Below, piece by piece: positions 32,218-39,601 of a stretch of 39,618 bases of DNA. How positions within the stretch are numbered: position 1 is the first letter of the stretch; every line of letters starts with the position of its first letter. The notes beneath the pieces were generated by a model that was given only the letters and a program-made list of their open reading frames with translations, was not told the origin of the DNA and made no database searches. Both the position numbers and the translations under genes were made by a program. This stretch comes from an uncultured Faecalibacterium sp. (lineage in GTDB: Bacteria > Bacillota > Clostridia > Oscillospirales > Ruminococcaceae): contig CAJFNF010000017.1 in assembly GCA_904394215.1 (NCBI GenBank), positions 1 to 39,618 of the forward strand. Direction: 5' to 3'.

Positions 32218-32246
32218 TTGACCTGAGAGCAGAATCCGTGCATAAT
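32218..32246 (+). promoter_or_regulatory. Promoter of the AI-2E family permease
   Basis: -35 TTGACC (32218-32223), 17-base spacer, -10 CATAAT (32241-32246). The leader carries TGCTGC (32260-32265) and GCAGCA (32275-32280), a small hairpin. Confidence 0.75.
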
Positions 32247-32319
32247 GAAAGTAACATCCTGCTGCAAGACTGCGGCAGCACACCGAACAATCCCTTAGAA
32301 GCAAAACAGGAGTTATGGG

Positions 32320-33516
32320 ATGGATAAACAAAAAGAACGTTTTGCTGCCATTCTGGTGTTTGGCGGCATTGCTTTTTACTTTGGGCTGACCCACTTCAAC
32401 ACGGTAGTTCGCTGGATTTACGGGCTGCTGGGACTGTGTACCCCTGCCCTGGTGGGCGGCGTGCTGGCCTTTCTGCTGAATGTGCCCATGTGCGGCATCG
32501 AAAACCTGCTGAAAAAGCTCTTTCGCCGGAATGGCGCTGCCAAAAAAGGAAAGGGGCTGCGGATTCTCAGCCTGCTGTTGACCTTTGTCAGCATCCTGGT
32601 GGTGGTTGCGCTGGTGGTTTTGATGCTGATCCCCGAGCTGCAGAAGTCGATTTCCAGTGTGACCCTGCAAATTCAAAAGAATCTGCCCGGCTTGGTCGAT
32701 TATCTCTACAGCCTGGGCATTGACACCACTATGCTGGAACAGCAGCTGGCCTCCATCGACCTCAAGGAACTGGCAGGTCAGATGATCACGGGTGCCACCA
32801 ATATGGTGGGCACCGTGGTGGGGGCAGTGTCTGCCACCATTTCGGTGCTGGGCACAGCGCTGTTCTCCCTGGTCATTGCGCTGTATATCCTCATCGACAA
32901 GGAAAACCTCTCCCGCCAGACCAAAAAGCTGCTCTACGCCTTTGTCAAAGAGCCGGTGGCAGATAGAATTTACCATGTGGGAATCCTGACCCGGGAAGTC
33001 TTCGGCAAATTCCTTTCAGGCCAGTCCATCGAGGCTGTGGTGCTGGGGATCCTGATGTTTGTGGCTTTGTCCCTGTTCCGTATCCCTTACGCCAGCCTGA
33101 TTGCCGTATTGACATCGGTTTGCGCCTTTATACCTTTTATTGGCGCTTTTATTTCCTGCGGCATCGGCGTGGCACTGATCCTGATGGTGAACCCTCTGCA
33201 GGCTATCCTTTGCCTGGTGGTGTATCAGGTGGTGCAGTTCATCGAGAATCAGTTTATCTATCCCCGTGTGGTGGGCAGCTCGGTGGGCCTGGAACCCCTG
33301 TGGACGGTGATTGCAGTCCTGGTGGGTGGCGAGGCCTTTGGTATCCTGGGCATGATCTTCTTTATCCCGGTGATGGCAGTGATCTATATTCTGCTGAAAG
33401 AGACGGTCAACGGTCGGATCGAGCGCCGCAAGGCGGCGCAGCAGGCTGAATCCATGGAATCGATTCTGGAAGAGTCCATCCAGGCCATGGATGAAGAAGA
33501 CGAGCAGGAACAGTAA
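32320..33516 (+). CDS. AI-2E family (PerM/TqsA-type) membrane protein
   Basis: 398 residues, many hydrophobic helices. N-terminal pair: AILVFGGIAFYFGLTHF and LVGGVLAFLLNVPM; then RILSLLLTFVSILVVVALVV. After a long amphipathic middle comes the conserved tail: SLVIALYILIDKENL, EAVVLGILMFVALSLFRIPY, QFIENQFIYPRVVGSSVGLE and EAFGILGMIFFIPVMAVIYI. Members are Na+/H+ or signal-molecule transporters; the substrate is unknown. The C-terminus ends in an acidic tail (MDEEDEQEQ). Ribosome site AGGAG precedes the ATG. It is a single-gene unit. Confidence 0.92.
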   Translation: MDKQKERFAAILVFGGIAFYFGLTHFNTVVRWIYGLLGLCTPALVGGVLAFLLNVPMCGIENLLKKLFRRNGAAKKGKGLRILSLLLTFVSILVVVALVVLMLIPELQKSISSVTLQIQKNLPGLVDYLYSLGIDTTMLEQQLASIDLKELAGQMITGATNMVGTVVGAVSATISVLGTALFSLVIALYILIDKENLSRQTKKLLYAFVKEPVADRIYHVGILTREVFGKFLSGQSIEAVVLGILMFVALSLFRIPYASLIAVLTSVCAFIPFIGAFISCGIGVALILMVNPLQAILCLVVYQVVQFIENQFIYPRVVGSSVGLEPLWTVIAVLVGGEAFGILGMIFFIPVMAVIYILLKETVNGRIERRKAAQQAESMESILEESIQAMDEEDEQEQ

Positions 33517-33522
33517 TACAAC

Positions 33523-33571
33523 AAAAAGTGTGCCGCAGATTCCGGGAAAGGAGCCTGCGGCACACTTTTTT
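33523..33571. terminator. Bidirectional terminator between the AI-2E gene and azlD
   Basis: AAAAAGTGTGCCGCAG (33523-33538) pairs with CTGCGGCACACTTTTT (33555-33570), a perfect 16-bp stem, with A and T tails on both sides. Confidence 0.92.
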
Positions 33572-33583
33572 GCAGAATGTGGG

Positions 33584-33910
33584 TTAGATGAAAAAGTTCT
33601 GGACCAGCACCATATAGAGGATGGTTCCTCCTGCAATGCTGAGCAGGGTATTGCTGCGCCATTTGTGGATCACCACAATAAAAACAATGGAGATCAGCTC
33701 GGGCAGTCCGTGCCAGGAGGTGAATACTGCATCTTTGAGGCAATAGACCACCAGCAGCCCGATGACGGCGTAGGGGAGGACGGCGCCCAGATAGGTAATG
33801 ACAGCGGGCGGTTTTTTGCCCTCCGGGAAGACCAGGAAGGGGAGAAAACGGGTCAGCATGGTGGCGGCAACCACGGCCAGGATGGTGAGAACGCTCTGGG
33901 TAACCGTCAT
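33584..33910 (-). CDS. azlD: Branched-chain amino-acid exporter, small subunit
   Basis: 108 residues with three or four membrane helices: [54 protein letters not shown] and [20 protein letters not shown]. These are the AzlD family marks ([33 protein letters not shown]). With AzlC it exports branched-chain amino acids in Bacillus. Its ATG overlaps the azlC stop (ATGA, 33907-33910). Confidence 0.92.
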   Translation of the reverse strand: MTVTQSVLTILAVVAATMLTRFLPFLVFPEGKKPPAVITYLGAVLPYAVIGLLVVYCLKDAVFTSWHGLPELISIVFIVVIHKWRSNTLLSIAGGTILYMVLVQNFFI

Positions 33911-34599
33911 GATTTCGCCTCCTGTTCCAGCCGGCTGCGGCCCAGCAGAAAGCTCAGGACGATCAGCGCCATGGCGGGCACAATAAAGCTGCTGCTGCCG
34001 AATACCAGCAGGCAGACCAGGGAACAGCCTACCCCGATCAATGCTGGCCGGTGATCCCTGGCGTGGTCCCACTGGTCGATGAACATCACCACAAAGAGGG
34101 CAGTCATCACAAATTCAATGCCGGTGGTGTCAAAATGGATCACATAGCCCAGCAGGCCGCCCAGGGTGGCCCCGGCGACCCAATAGAAATGATTCAGCAG
34201 GGTGACAAAAAACATAAACCAGCCCCGATCCACCCCTTCCGGGGGGGTGACCGTGCAATTGATGGTAAAGGTTTCGTCACACATGCCAAAAATCAGGTAG
34301 AGCTTTTTGAATCCGGTGTGGCGGTACCTGGCCAGCATCGAGATGCCGTAGAACAGATGCCGGGCATTGACCATCAGCGCGAGCAAAAAGGCGTGAAGGG
34401 GGTTGAAGGCAGAGACCAGCAGCTCTGCAGTCACAAATTCCATGGACCCGGCAAAAATAAACAGGCTTGTGCAAAAGGGATAAATCCACGAAAAGCCCTT
34501 GCTCTGCATCAAAAAACCATAGGACAGCCCCAAAAACAGAAAGCCGATGCAGATTGGGAGGGTGTAGGGAAAGGCCGCTTTCAGGGCCTTGCGCTTCAT
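33907..34599 (-). CDS. azlC: Branched-chain amino-acid exporter, large subunit
   Basis: 230 residues from [20 protein letters not shown]. It is a polytopic membrane protein with the AzlC marks [40 protein letters not shown], and [20 protein letters not shown]. The start at 34599 follows GAAGGAA; earlier in-frame residues are a basic low-complexity stretch over the promoter, so they are rejected. It pairs with AzlD, encoded by the overlapping next gene. Confidence 0.92.
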   Translation of the reverse strand: MKRKALKAAFPYTLPICIGFLFLGLSYGFLMQSKGFSWIYPFCTSLFIFAGSMEFVTAELLVSAFNPLHAFLLALMVNARHLFYGISMLARYRHTGFKKLYLIFGMCDETFTINCTVTPPEGVDRGWFMFFVTLLNHFYWVAGATLGGLLGYVIHFDTTGIEFVMTALFVVMFIDQWDHARDHRPALIGVGCSLVCLLVFGSSSFIVPAMALIVLSFLLGRSRLEQEAKS

Positions 34600-34657
34600 C
34601 TGAATTCCTTCTTCCTCAAAAAATTTCCGGAGACAACGCCCCGGAGCCGCAGCTTTT

Positions 34658-34686
34658 ATTTTGCTATAACCAACAGATTCTGTCAA
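34658..34686 (-). promoter_or_regulatory. Possible promoter of azlCD
   Basis: Minus strand -35 TTGACA (34681-34686), 17-base spacer, -10 CAAAAT (34658-34663); the -10 is only fair. Confidence 0.5.
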
Positions 34687-34770
34687 GGGAGCGGCCCTTT
34701 CGATGGGGCGGCGCCGGAAAGAAAAGAACTTCATAAACCGGAAAATTTTCGGAAAAAGCAGAATTATATA

Positions 34771-34798
34771 TTGAAGTTTCGGCTCCGTGTGCTAAAAT
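34771..34798 (+). promoter_or_regulatory. Promoter of pta
   Basis: -35 TTGAAG (34771-34776), 16-base spacer, -10 TAAAAT (34793-34798). An AT-rich tract with GAAAATTTTC lies upstream and could be an UP element. Confidence 0.7.
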
Positions 34799-34812
34799 AA
34801 AAAAGAAAGAGT

Positions 34813-34835
34813 CTTCTTGTGTCCAACACAAGAAG
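34813..34835 (+). promoter_or_regulatory. Perfect 23-bp dyad at the 5' end of the pta transcript
   Basis: CTTCTTGTGT (34813-34822) and ACACAAGAAG (34826-34835) around CCA. It begins about 8 bases after the predicted transcription start and ends 12 bases before GGAGG. It may be an operator or a stabilising 5' stem-loop. Confidence 0.75.
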
Positions 34836-34860
34836 TGAATTTTGATCGGAGGTAATCAAT

Positions 34861-35886
34861 ATGGCAGATATGTTTGCGCCGCTGGTAGAGCAGCTGAAGG
34901 CAAATCCCAAGACCATCGTTTTCACGGAGGGCAATGATCCCCGCATTCTGGAGGCAGCCAGCAAGCTGCTGGCCGAGAAGATCCTGAAAGTTGTCATGGT
35001 TGGCAGCAAGGAAGAGTGCGAGGCTGCAGCTGCTGCAGGCGGCTTTGACATCTCGGGCGCTGAGATCATCGACCCCGCAAACTACGAGGGCTTTGAGGAA
35101 ATGGTCAGCACCATGGTGGAGCTGCGCAAGGGCAAGATGACTCCGGAGGAGTGCCGTGAGCTGCTGAAGAAGTCCAACTACTTCGGCACCATGCTGGTGA
35201 AGATGGGCAAGGCTGACTGCCTGCTGGGCGGCGCTACTTATTCCACCGCTGATACCGTCCGTCCTGCTCTGCAGCTGATCAAGACCAAGAAAGGTGCACA
35301 CCTGGTGAGCTCCTGCTTCATCCTGGACCGTGACTTCGGCGATGAGGGCTTGAAGCGGATCGCCATGGGCGACTGCGCCATCAACATTGACTACCAGGAT
35401 ACCGTGGACAAGGCTACTGGCGAGGTCAAGCTGTCTGCTGCTGACAAGCTGGCTGAGGTTGTGGTTGAAACCGCAAAGACCGCTGCCGTGTTTGGCATCG
35501 ACCCCAAGGTTGCTGTGCTGAGCTTCTCCACCAAGGGCTCGGGCAAGGGCGGCACTGTGGCTCTGAGCCACGACGCCACCATCAAGGCACAGGCCATGGC
35601 TCCCGATATGGCCATTGATGGTGAGCTGCAGTTCGATGCTGCCGTCTCTCCCGCTGTGGCCCAGACCAAGTGCAAGGGCAGCAAGGTGGCTGGCCAGGCC
35701 AACACCTTCATCTTCCCCTGCATCGAGGCCGGCAACATCGGCTATAAGATCGCCCAGCGCCTGGGCGGCTATGCCGCATATGGCCCCATCCTGCAGGGCC
35801 TGAATGCGCCCATCAACGACCTGTCCCGCGGCTGCAATGCCGATGAGGTCTACAAGATGAGCCTGATCACTGCTTGCCAGTCCTGA
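34861..35886 (+). CDS. pta: Phosphate acetyltransferase
   Basis: 341 residues, the short clostridial form without the N-terminal regulatory domain. Family marks: TIVFTEGNDPRILEAASKLL, GKADCLLGGATYSTADTVRP, VAVLSFSTKGSGKGG, GELQFDAAVSPAVAQTKCKG, and NTFIFPCIEAGNIGYKIAQR. It converts acetyl-CoA and phosphate to acetyl phosphate for ATP by acetate kinase; ackA is not in this window. Codon use is more uniform than in its neighbours (CTG, AAG, GGC), as for a strongly expressed gene. Ribosome site GGAGG. It is a single-gene unit. Confidence 0.95.
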   Translation: MADMFAPLVEQLKANPKTIVFTEGNDPRILEAASKLLAEKILKVVMVGSKEECEAAAAAGGFDISGAEIIDPANYEGFEEMVSTMVELRKGKMTPEECRELLKKSNYFGTMLVKMGKADCLLGGATYSTADTVRPALQLIKTKKGAHLVSSCFILDRDFGDEGLKRIAMGDCAINIDYQDTVDKATGEVKLSAADKLAEVVVETAKTAAVFGIDPKVAVLSFSTKGSGKGGTVALSHDATIKAQAMAPDMAIDGELQFDAAVSPAVAQTKCKGSKVAGQANTFIFPCIEAGNIGYKIAQRLGGYAAYGPILQGLNAPINDLSRGCNADEVYKMSLITACQS

Positions 35887-35911
35887 TGGTTTAATCTGAA
35901 TCAGACAATCA

Positions 35912-35954
35912 AAAGTCGCCCGGTTTTCCCAAAAGGGAAGCCGGGCGGCTTTCT
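35912..35954. terminator. Terminator after pta
   Basis: GCCCGG, with TTCCC inside, pairs with GGGAA and CCGGGC around AAAA, flanked by AAAAGTC and GGCTTTC. It sits between convergent genes and may serve both. Confidence 0.82.
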
Positions 35955-35963
35955 GTCTGCGGG

Positions 35964-36164
35964 TCAGTCAAAGACAAAGAGGGCCTCGATGGGGGCGTCC
36001 ACTGCCCGGGAGAGATCCACTGCCAATTTGAGAGAGGGATTGTACTGAGCTTTTTCCAGCCGCATGATGGTTTCCCGGCGAACCCCCACCATGGAGGCCA
36101 GCTGCTCCTGTGTCAATCCCTTGGCCTGGCGGTATTGTTTCAGGTGGCAGACAAAGTCAGGCAT
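35964..36164 (-). CDS. Small XRE-family repressor
   Basis: 66 residues, just the helix-turn-helix: LKQYRQAKGLTQEQLASMVG with VRRETIMRLEKAQYNPSLKL. This size is typical of YozG/PlcR-like small regulators that repress a neighbouring membrane-protein gene. It starts 3 bases after the DUF3796 stop and has GGAGG upstream, so the two form one unit. Palindromes on the operon promoter are its likely target. Confidence 0.92.
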   Translation of the reverse strand: MPDFVCHLKQYRQAKGLTQEQLASMVGVRRETIMRLEKAQYNPSLKLAVDLSRAVDAPIEALFVFD

Positions 36165-36167
36165 GGT

Positions 36168-36830
36168 TCATTCCTCCTCGGGCTGTTCGTCGTGGTCGTA
36201 GTGATAGAGCAGGTATTCCCCCAGAAAGAGATTTGCTGCCAGCGCCAGGGACACAACTGCGATGTAAGCGGCAAAGGAAATGGCAAGGCTGCCCGCCAGG
36301 GCGCCCTGGCCCAGAAGGACCGTGGCGAGAAAGATGGAAGTCAGCGCAATCCGGTTGGCTGTCAGCTGTGCCCGCATTCTGTTTTCCTGAAAGCGTTCAT
36401 CCATCAGGGTGTGGGACAGCTTTCCCTCATAAAAGAACCCGAAAAAACCGAAAAAGATAAAGAACACAAAGGGGAAGGGATTGCTGTCCAGCCGGCAGGT
36501 ATGGATTCCAGCCAGGCCCAGGAATCCCAGCAGCCCAAGAAATCCCAGCTTTGGATTCACCGAACGGCTGTAGCCGCTGCCCGCCTGGAGGCGGCGCTGG
36601 GCGATGGCATGCCGAACAGCGAGGACTACAAGATAGAGGGCATACAGGGTCACCAAAAGGGTGGAACCCAGCATGGGCAGATCCTGGGGGCGGAACACAT
36701 AAGTGGAAAGGTTCATGGGCTTCACAAGCCGGGCATCGTTCCATCGGACCGCATACCAGAGGGAAGCCGCCAGGCACCCGGCGCAGACCAGGCCCGGCAG
36801 GATGATTTTCTTGAACCAGCTGCTTTTCAT
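36168..36830 (-). CDS. DUF3796-type membrane protein
   Basis: 220 residues. N-terminal helix (KIILPGLVCAGCLAASLWYA), a second (LGSTLLVTLYALYLVVLAVR), the DUF3796 core KLGFLGLLGFLGLAGIHTCR with PFPFVFFIFFGFFGFFYEGK and LMDERFQENR, and two more hydrophobic segments near the end. The N-terminal hydrophobic part is an addition to the usual shorter DUF3796 protein. Function is unknown. Members are commonly encoded next to a small XRE regulator, as here. Confidence 0.85.
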   Translation of the reverse strand: MKSSWFKKIILPGLVCAGCLAASLWYAVRWNDARLVKPMNLSTYVFRPQDLPMLGSTLLVTLYALYLVVLAVRHAIAQRRLQAGSGYSRSVNPKLGFLGLLGFLGLAGIHTCRLDSNPFPFVFFIFFGFFGFFYEGKLSHTLMDERFQENRMRAQLTANRIALTSIFLATVLLGQGALAGSLAISFAAYIAVVSLALAANLFLGEYLLYHYDHDEQPEEE

Positions 36831-36846
36831 TGAAATGCCTCCTGAT

Positions 36847-36902
36847 AAGATGTATTTGTATCTTTATAAGATAAATATATCTTATTTTGGGGGCTCTGTC
36901 AA
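36847..36902 (-). promoter_or_regulatory. Promoter of the DUF3796-XRE unit with two palindromes
   Basis: Minus strand -35 TTGACA (36897-36902), 17-base spacer, -10 TATATT (36874-36879). AAGATA-N4-TATCTT (36868-36883) is a perfect dyad lying over the -10; AAGAT-N8-ATCTT (36847-36864) follows downstream. Two like sites across the start of transcription point to autorepression by the XRE protein. Confidence 0.8.
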
Positions 36903-36985
36903 GGCAAAAGTGACAAATAATTCTCTTTTTACCCTGCAAAGAAGCTCTGCAGAAAATCATCCTGCAGGGCTCATAAGCCACAAGA

Positions 36986-38383
36986 TCAGTTTTTGGACTG
37001 GATGTAGGCATCAATGGCCTTGGCGGCAGCCTTGCCGGCGCCCATGGCCTTGATGACAGTGGCTGCGCCGGTAACTGCGTCGCCGCCGGCGTAAACGCCT
37101 GCACGGCTGGTGTCGCCATCGTCACCGCTGGTGACGATGCAGCCATGCTTGTTGGTCTCCAGGCCGGGGGTGGTGGAACGGAGCAGGGGATTGGGGCTGG
37201 TACCCAGGCTCATGATCACAGTGTCCATGTCCATGGTGAACTCGCTGCCGGGAATCTCAATGGGACGACGGCGGCCGGAGGCATCCGGCTCGCCCAGCTC
37301 CATCCGGATGCAGGTAATTGCACGAACAAAGCCGTTGTCGTCAGAGAGAATCTCCACGGGGTTGGTGAGGATCTTAAAGATGATGCCTTCTTCTTCGGCG
37401 TGCTCGATTTCCTCTTTCCGGGCGGGAAGTTCTTCCATGCTGCGGCGGTAGACAATATACACCTGCTCGGCGCCCAGCCGCAGGGCACTGCGGGCTGCAT
37501 CCATGGCTACATTGCCGCCGCCTACCACGGCCACCCGTTTGCCCACATAAATGGGGGTCTTGCTGCCGGGCAGATAAGCCTTCATCAGGTTGGAGCGGGT
37601 CAGGAATTCGTTGGCGGAATAGACGCCTTTCAGGCTCTCACCCGGAATACCCATAAACCGGGGCAGGCCGGCGCCGGACCCGATGAAGACGGCCTCATAG
37701 CCGTACTGGCCCATCAGCTCATCGATGGTCAGGATTTTGCCGATCACCATGTTGCACTGGATGTCCACACCGATGGCTTTCAGGCCGTCAATTTCCTGCT
37801 GGACGATGGCCTTGGGCAGACGGAACTCAGGGATGCCGTACATCAGCACACCGCCTGCTACATGCAGAGCTTCATAAACGGTGACCTTGTAGCCCATCTT
37901 GGCCAGGTCGCCGGCAGCGGTCAGGCTGGCGGGGCCGGCGCCGATGACCGCTACCTTGTGGCCGTTGGGAGCGGGAATCTTGGGGTCGGTATGTACATTT
38001 TCCCGGTGCCAGTCTGCCACAAACCGTTCCAGCCGGCCGATGCCGACGGGTTCGTTTTTGATGCCGCGGGTGCAGCGGCCTTCGCACTGACTTTCCTGAG
38101 GGCAGACACGGCCGCAGACGGCAGGCAGGGCAGAATCCTCGCTGATGATCTGGTAGGCTGCTTCAAAGTTGCCCTCAGCCACCTGGGCAATGAACTCAGG
38201 AATTTTGATGCCCACGGGGCAGCCCTCGACACAGGGCCTGTTTTTGCAGTGGATGCAGCGCTTGGCCTCGCTGACGGCCATCTCAGCGGTATATCCCAGG
38301 GCCACCTCGCTGAAGTTTTTGCTGCGAACCTTGGGGTCCTGGGTGGGCATGGGACACTTTTTGGGATCCATATTGAAAGCCAT
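36986..38383 (-). CDS. nfnB: NADP-binding large subunit of the NfnAB transhydrogenase (glutamate-synthase-like)
   Basis: 465 residues from MAFNMDPKKCPMPTQDPKVR. The N-terminal two-cluster domain has Cys43, 46, 51, 55 and Cys90, 94, 100, 104. FAD binding is at VAVIGAGPASLTAAGDLAKM, and NADP binding at VAVVGGGNVAMDAARSALR. The C-terminal VYAGGDAVTGAATVIKAMGA closes the FAD fold. It is homologous to GltA/GltD, but because nfnA comes next to it, the NADP-reducing NfnB role is preferred. GGAGG upstream lies over the end of nfnA, so the start at 38383 is 2 bases past its stop. Confidence 0.92.
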   Translation of the reverse strand: MAFNMDPKKCPMPTQDPKVRSKNFSEVALGYTAEMAVSEAKRCIHCKNRPCVEGCPVGIKIPEFIAQVAEGNFEAAYQIISEDSALPAVCGRVCPQESQCEGRCTRGIKNEPVGIGRLERFVADWHRENVHTDPKIPAPNGHKVAVIGAGPASLTAAGDLAKMGYKVTVYEALHVAGGVLMYGIPEFRLPKAIVQQEIDGLKAIGVDIQCNMVIGKILTIDELMGQYGYEAVFIGSGAGLPRFMGIPGESLKGVYSANEFLTRSNLMKAYLPGSKTPIYVGKRVAVVGGGNVAMDAARSALRLGAEQVYIVYRRSMEELPARKEEIEHAEEEGIIFKILTNPVEILSDDNGFVRAITCIRMELGEPDASGRRRPIEIPGSEFTMDMDTVIMSLGTSPNPLLRSTTPGLETNKHGCIVTSGDDGDTSRAGVYAGGDAVTGAATVIKAMGAGKAAAKAIDAYIQSKN

Positions 38384-38385
38384 GA

Positions 38386-39228
38386 TTACTTTACCTCCAT
38401 CTGCAGCAGGTTGCATTCCTTTTCGCGGGCATGTGCCTCAAAGGGGCGATACATACTGCCGCGGGCCATGGCCTCGTCAAAGTCTACCAGGTCGCCGTCA
38501 AAGTCGGGCCCGTCCACACAGGCAAACTTGGTCTTGCCGCCCACCGTCAGGCGGCAGCCGCCGCACATTCCGGTGCCGTCGATCATGATGGGGTTCATAG
38601 ACACAACGCTCTTAATGCCATATTTCTGGCAGGTCTTGACCACGAACTTCATCATGATCAGGGGACCGATGGTGATGACTTCGTCATACTGGTTGCCGTC
38701 GGCAATCAGCTGTTCCAGCGCATTGGTTACCACGCCTTTGGTGCCGTAGCTGCCGTCATCGGTCATCACCCGCAGAACATCGCTGCAGGCGGCAAATTCC
38801 TTTTCCAGGAGCAGCAGATCCTTGGAACGGAAACCGATGACGCTGTGTACCACACAGCCCTGGTCATGGAGTTTGCGTGCTACAGGCAGGGCGATGGCGC
38901 AGCCGACGCCGCCGCCCACCACACAGACCTTTTTCAGGCCCTCGGTGGCAGTGGCGCGGCCCAGGGGCCCCACAAAATCGTGGACGCAGTCGCCCTCCTG
39001 CAGAGTATTCAGCTCCATGGTGGTGCCTCCCACGATCTGGAAGATGATGTCCACCGTGCCCGCCTGCCGGTCATACCCGGCGATTGTCAGAGGAATGCGT
39101 TCACTGTCTGCAAAGGGGCGAATGATGATAAACTGACCCGGCTGTGCCTTTTGGGCAATCAACGGTGCCTCAATGACCATCTTGGTCACCGTAGGGTTCA
39201 GAACAACCTTTTGGATGATCCGGTACAT
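38386..39228 (-). CDS. nfnA: NAD-binding small subunit of the NfnAB transhydrogenase
   Basis: 280 residues of the dihydroorotate-dehydrogenase electron-transfer type. FAD: PFADSERIPLTIAGYD. NAD: VCVVGGGVGCAIALPVARKL. The [2Fe-2S] site near the C-terminus is GTGMCGGCRLTVGGKTKFAC (Cys-x2-Cys-x11-Cys). With NfnB it couples NADH and reduced ferredoxin to NADP reduction by flavin-based bifurcation, working in the cytosol. Ribosome site AAAGGAG. It is first in the two-gene operon. Confidence 0.92.
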   Translation of the reverse strand: MYRIIQKVVLNPTVTKMVIEAPLIAQKAQPGQFIIIRPFADSERIPLTIAGYDRQAGTVDIIFQIVGGTTMELNTLQEGDCVHDFVGPLGRATATEGLKKVCVVGGGVGCAIALPVARKLHDQGCVVHSVIGFRSKDLLLLEKEFAACSDVLRVMTDDGSYGTKGVVTNALEQLIADGNQYDEVITIGPLIMMKFVVKTCQKYGIKSVVSMNPIMIDGTGMCGGCRLTVGGKTKFACVDGPDFDGDLVDFDEAMARGSMYRPFEAHAREKECNLLQMEVK

Positions 39229-39301
39229 GGCAATAACTCCTTTATATACTCATACTCGGCTCCGGCGGACAGAAAAACCATCCATTACCGTAGCGTTCCT
39301 T

Positions 39302-39343
39302 ATTATACAGTTTTTTGCAATAAATTACAATAGAAACTGTAAT
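39302..39343 (-). promoter_or_regulatory. nfnAB promoter with overlapping dyad
   Basis: Minus strand -35 TTGTAA (39325-39330), 17-base spacer, -10 TATAAT (39302-39307). ATTACA-N8-TGTAAT (39324-39343) overlaps the -35. The dyad is not a match to the Rex consensus. Confidence 0.78.
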
Positions 39344-39367
39344 TTTCGAACAATGTTAAAATTATGG

Positions 39368-39396
39368 TTGACAATACCACCCGAATTGAGTATAAT
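39368..39396 (+). promoter_or_regulatory. tRNA operon promoter (perfect consensus)
   Basis: -35 TTGACA (39368-39373), 17-base spacer, -10 TATAAT (39391-39396), followed by a 40-base leader to tRNA-Gly. Confidence 0.92.
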
Positions 39397-39402
39397 ACTT
39401 TT

Positions 39403-39431
39403 CGTCGCCGGTTCGGAGTCCGGCGCACCAC
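39403..39431 (+). other. tRNA 3'-end-like remnant in the tRNA leader
   Basis: GCCGG-TTCGGAGT-CCGGC followed at once by GCACCA resembles a T-arm and a CCA end with the acceptor 3' strand missing. It lies between the promoter and tRNA-Gly. Confidence 0.45.
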
Positions 39432-39440
39432 ATGGAATAT

Positions 39441-39516
39441 GCGGCCGTAGCTCATCTGGTAGAGCGCCACCTTGCCAAGGTGGAGGTAGCGAGTTCGAGC
39501 CTCGTCGGCCGCTCCA
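39441..39516 (+). tRNA. tRNA-Gly (anticodon GCC)
   Basis: 76 bases with CCA. Acceptor GCGGCCG/CGGCCGC, anticodon stem CCACC/GGTGG with loop TTGCCAA, T-arm GAGTTCGAGCCTC. First of the tRNA operon. Confidence 0.96.
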
Positions 39517-39522
39517 TTCTGT

Positions 39523-39598
39523 GGAAGTTTAGCTCAGCTGGGAGAGCATCTGCCTTACAAGCAGAGGGTCAGCGGTTCGAGCCCGTTAACTTCCACCA
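39523..39598 (+). tRNA. tRNA-Val (anticodon TAC)
   Basis: 76 bases with CCA. Acceptor GGAAGTT/AACTTCC, anticodon stem TCTGC/GCAGA with loop CTTACAA, T-arm CGGTTCGAGCCCG. It follows tRNA-Gly by 6 bases. Confidence 0.96.
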
Positions 39599-39601
39599 TG
39601 T

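Noticed and set aside
32047-32976. Long N-terminal extension of the uracil-DNA glycosylase
   Set aside because: It would cover the promoter region and much of the convergent AI-2E gene; family homology starts at MDLSTLEAHC with a ribosome site before it.
39302-39343. Rex operator at nfnAB
   Set aside because: TTGTAATTTATTGCAA is partly symmetric but does not match the TTGTTAA-N4-TTAACAA type site.
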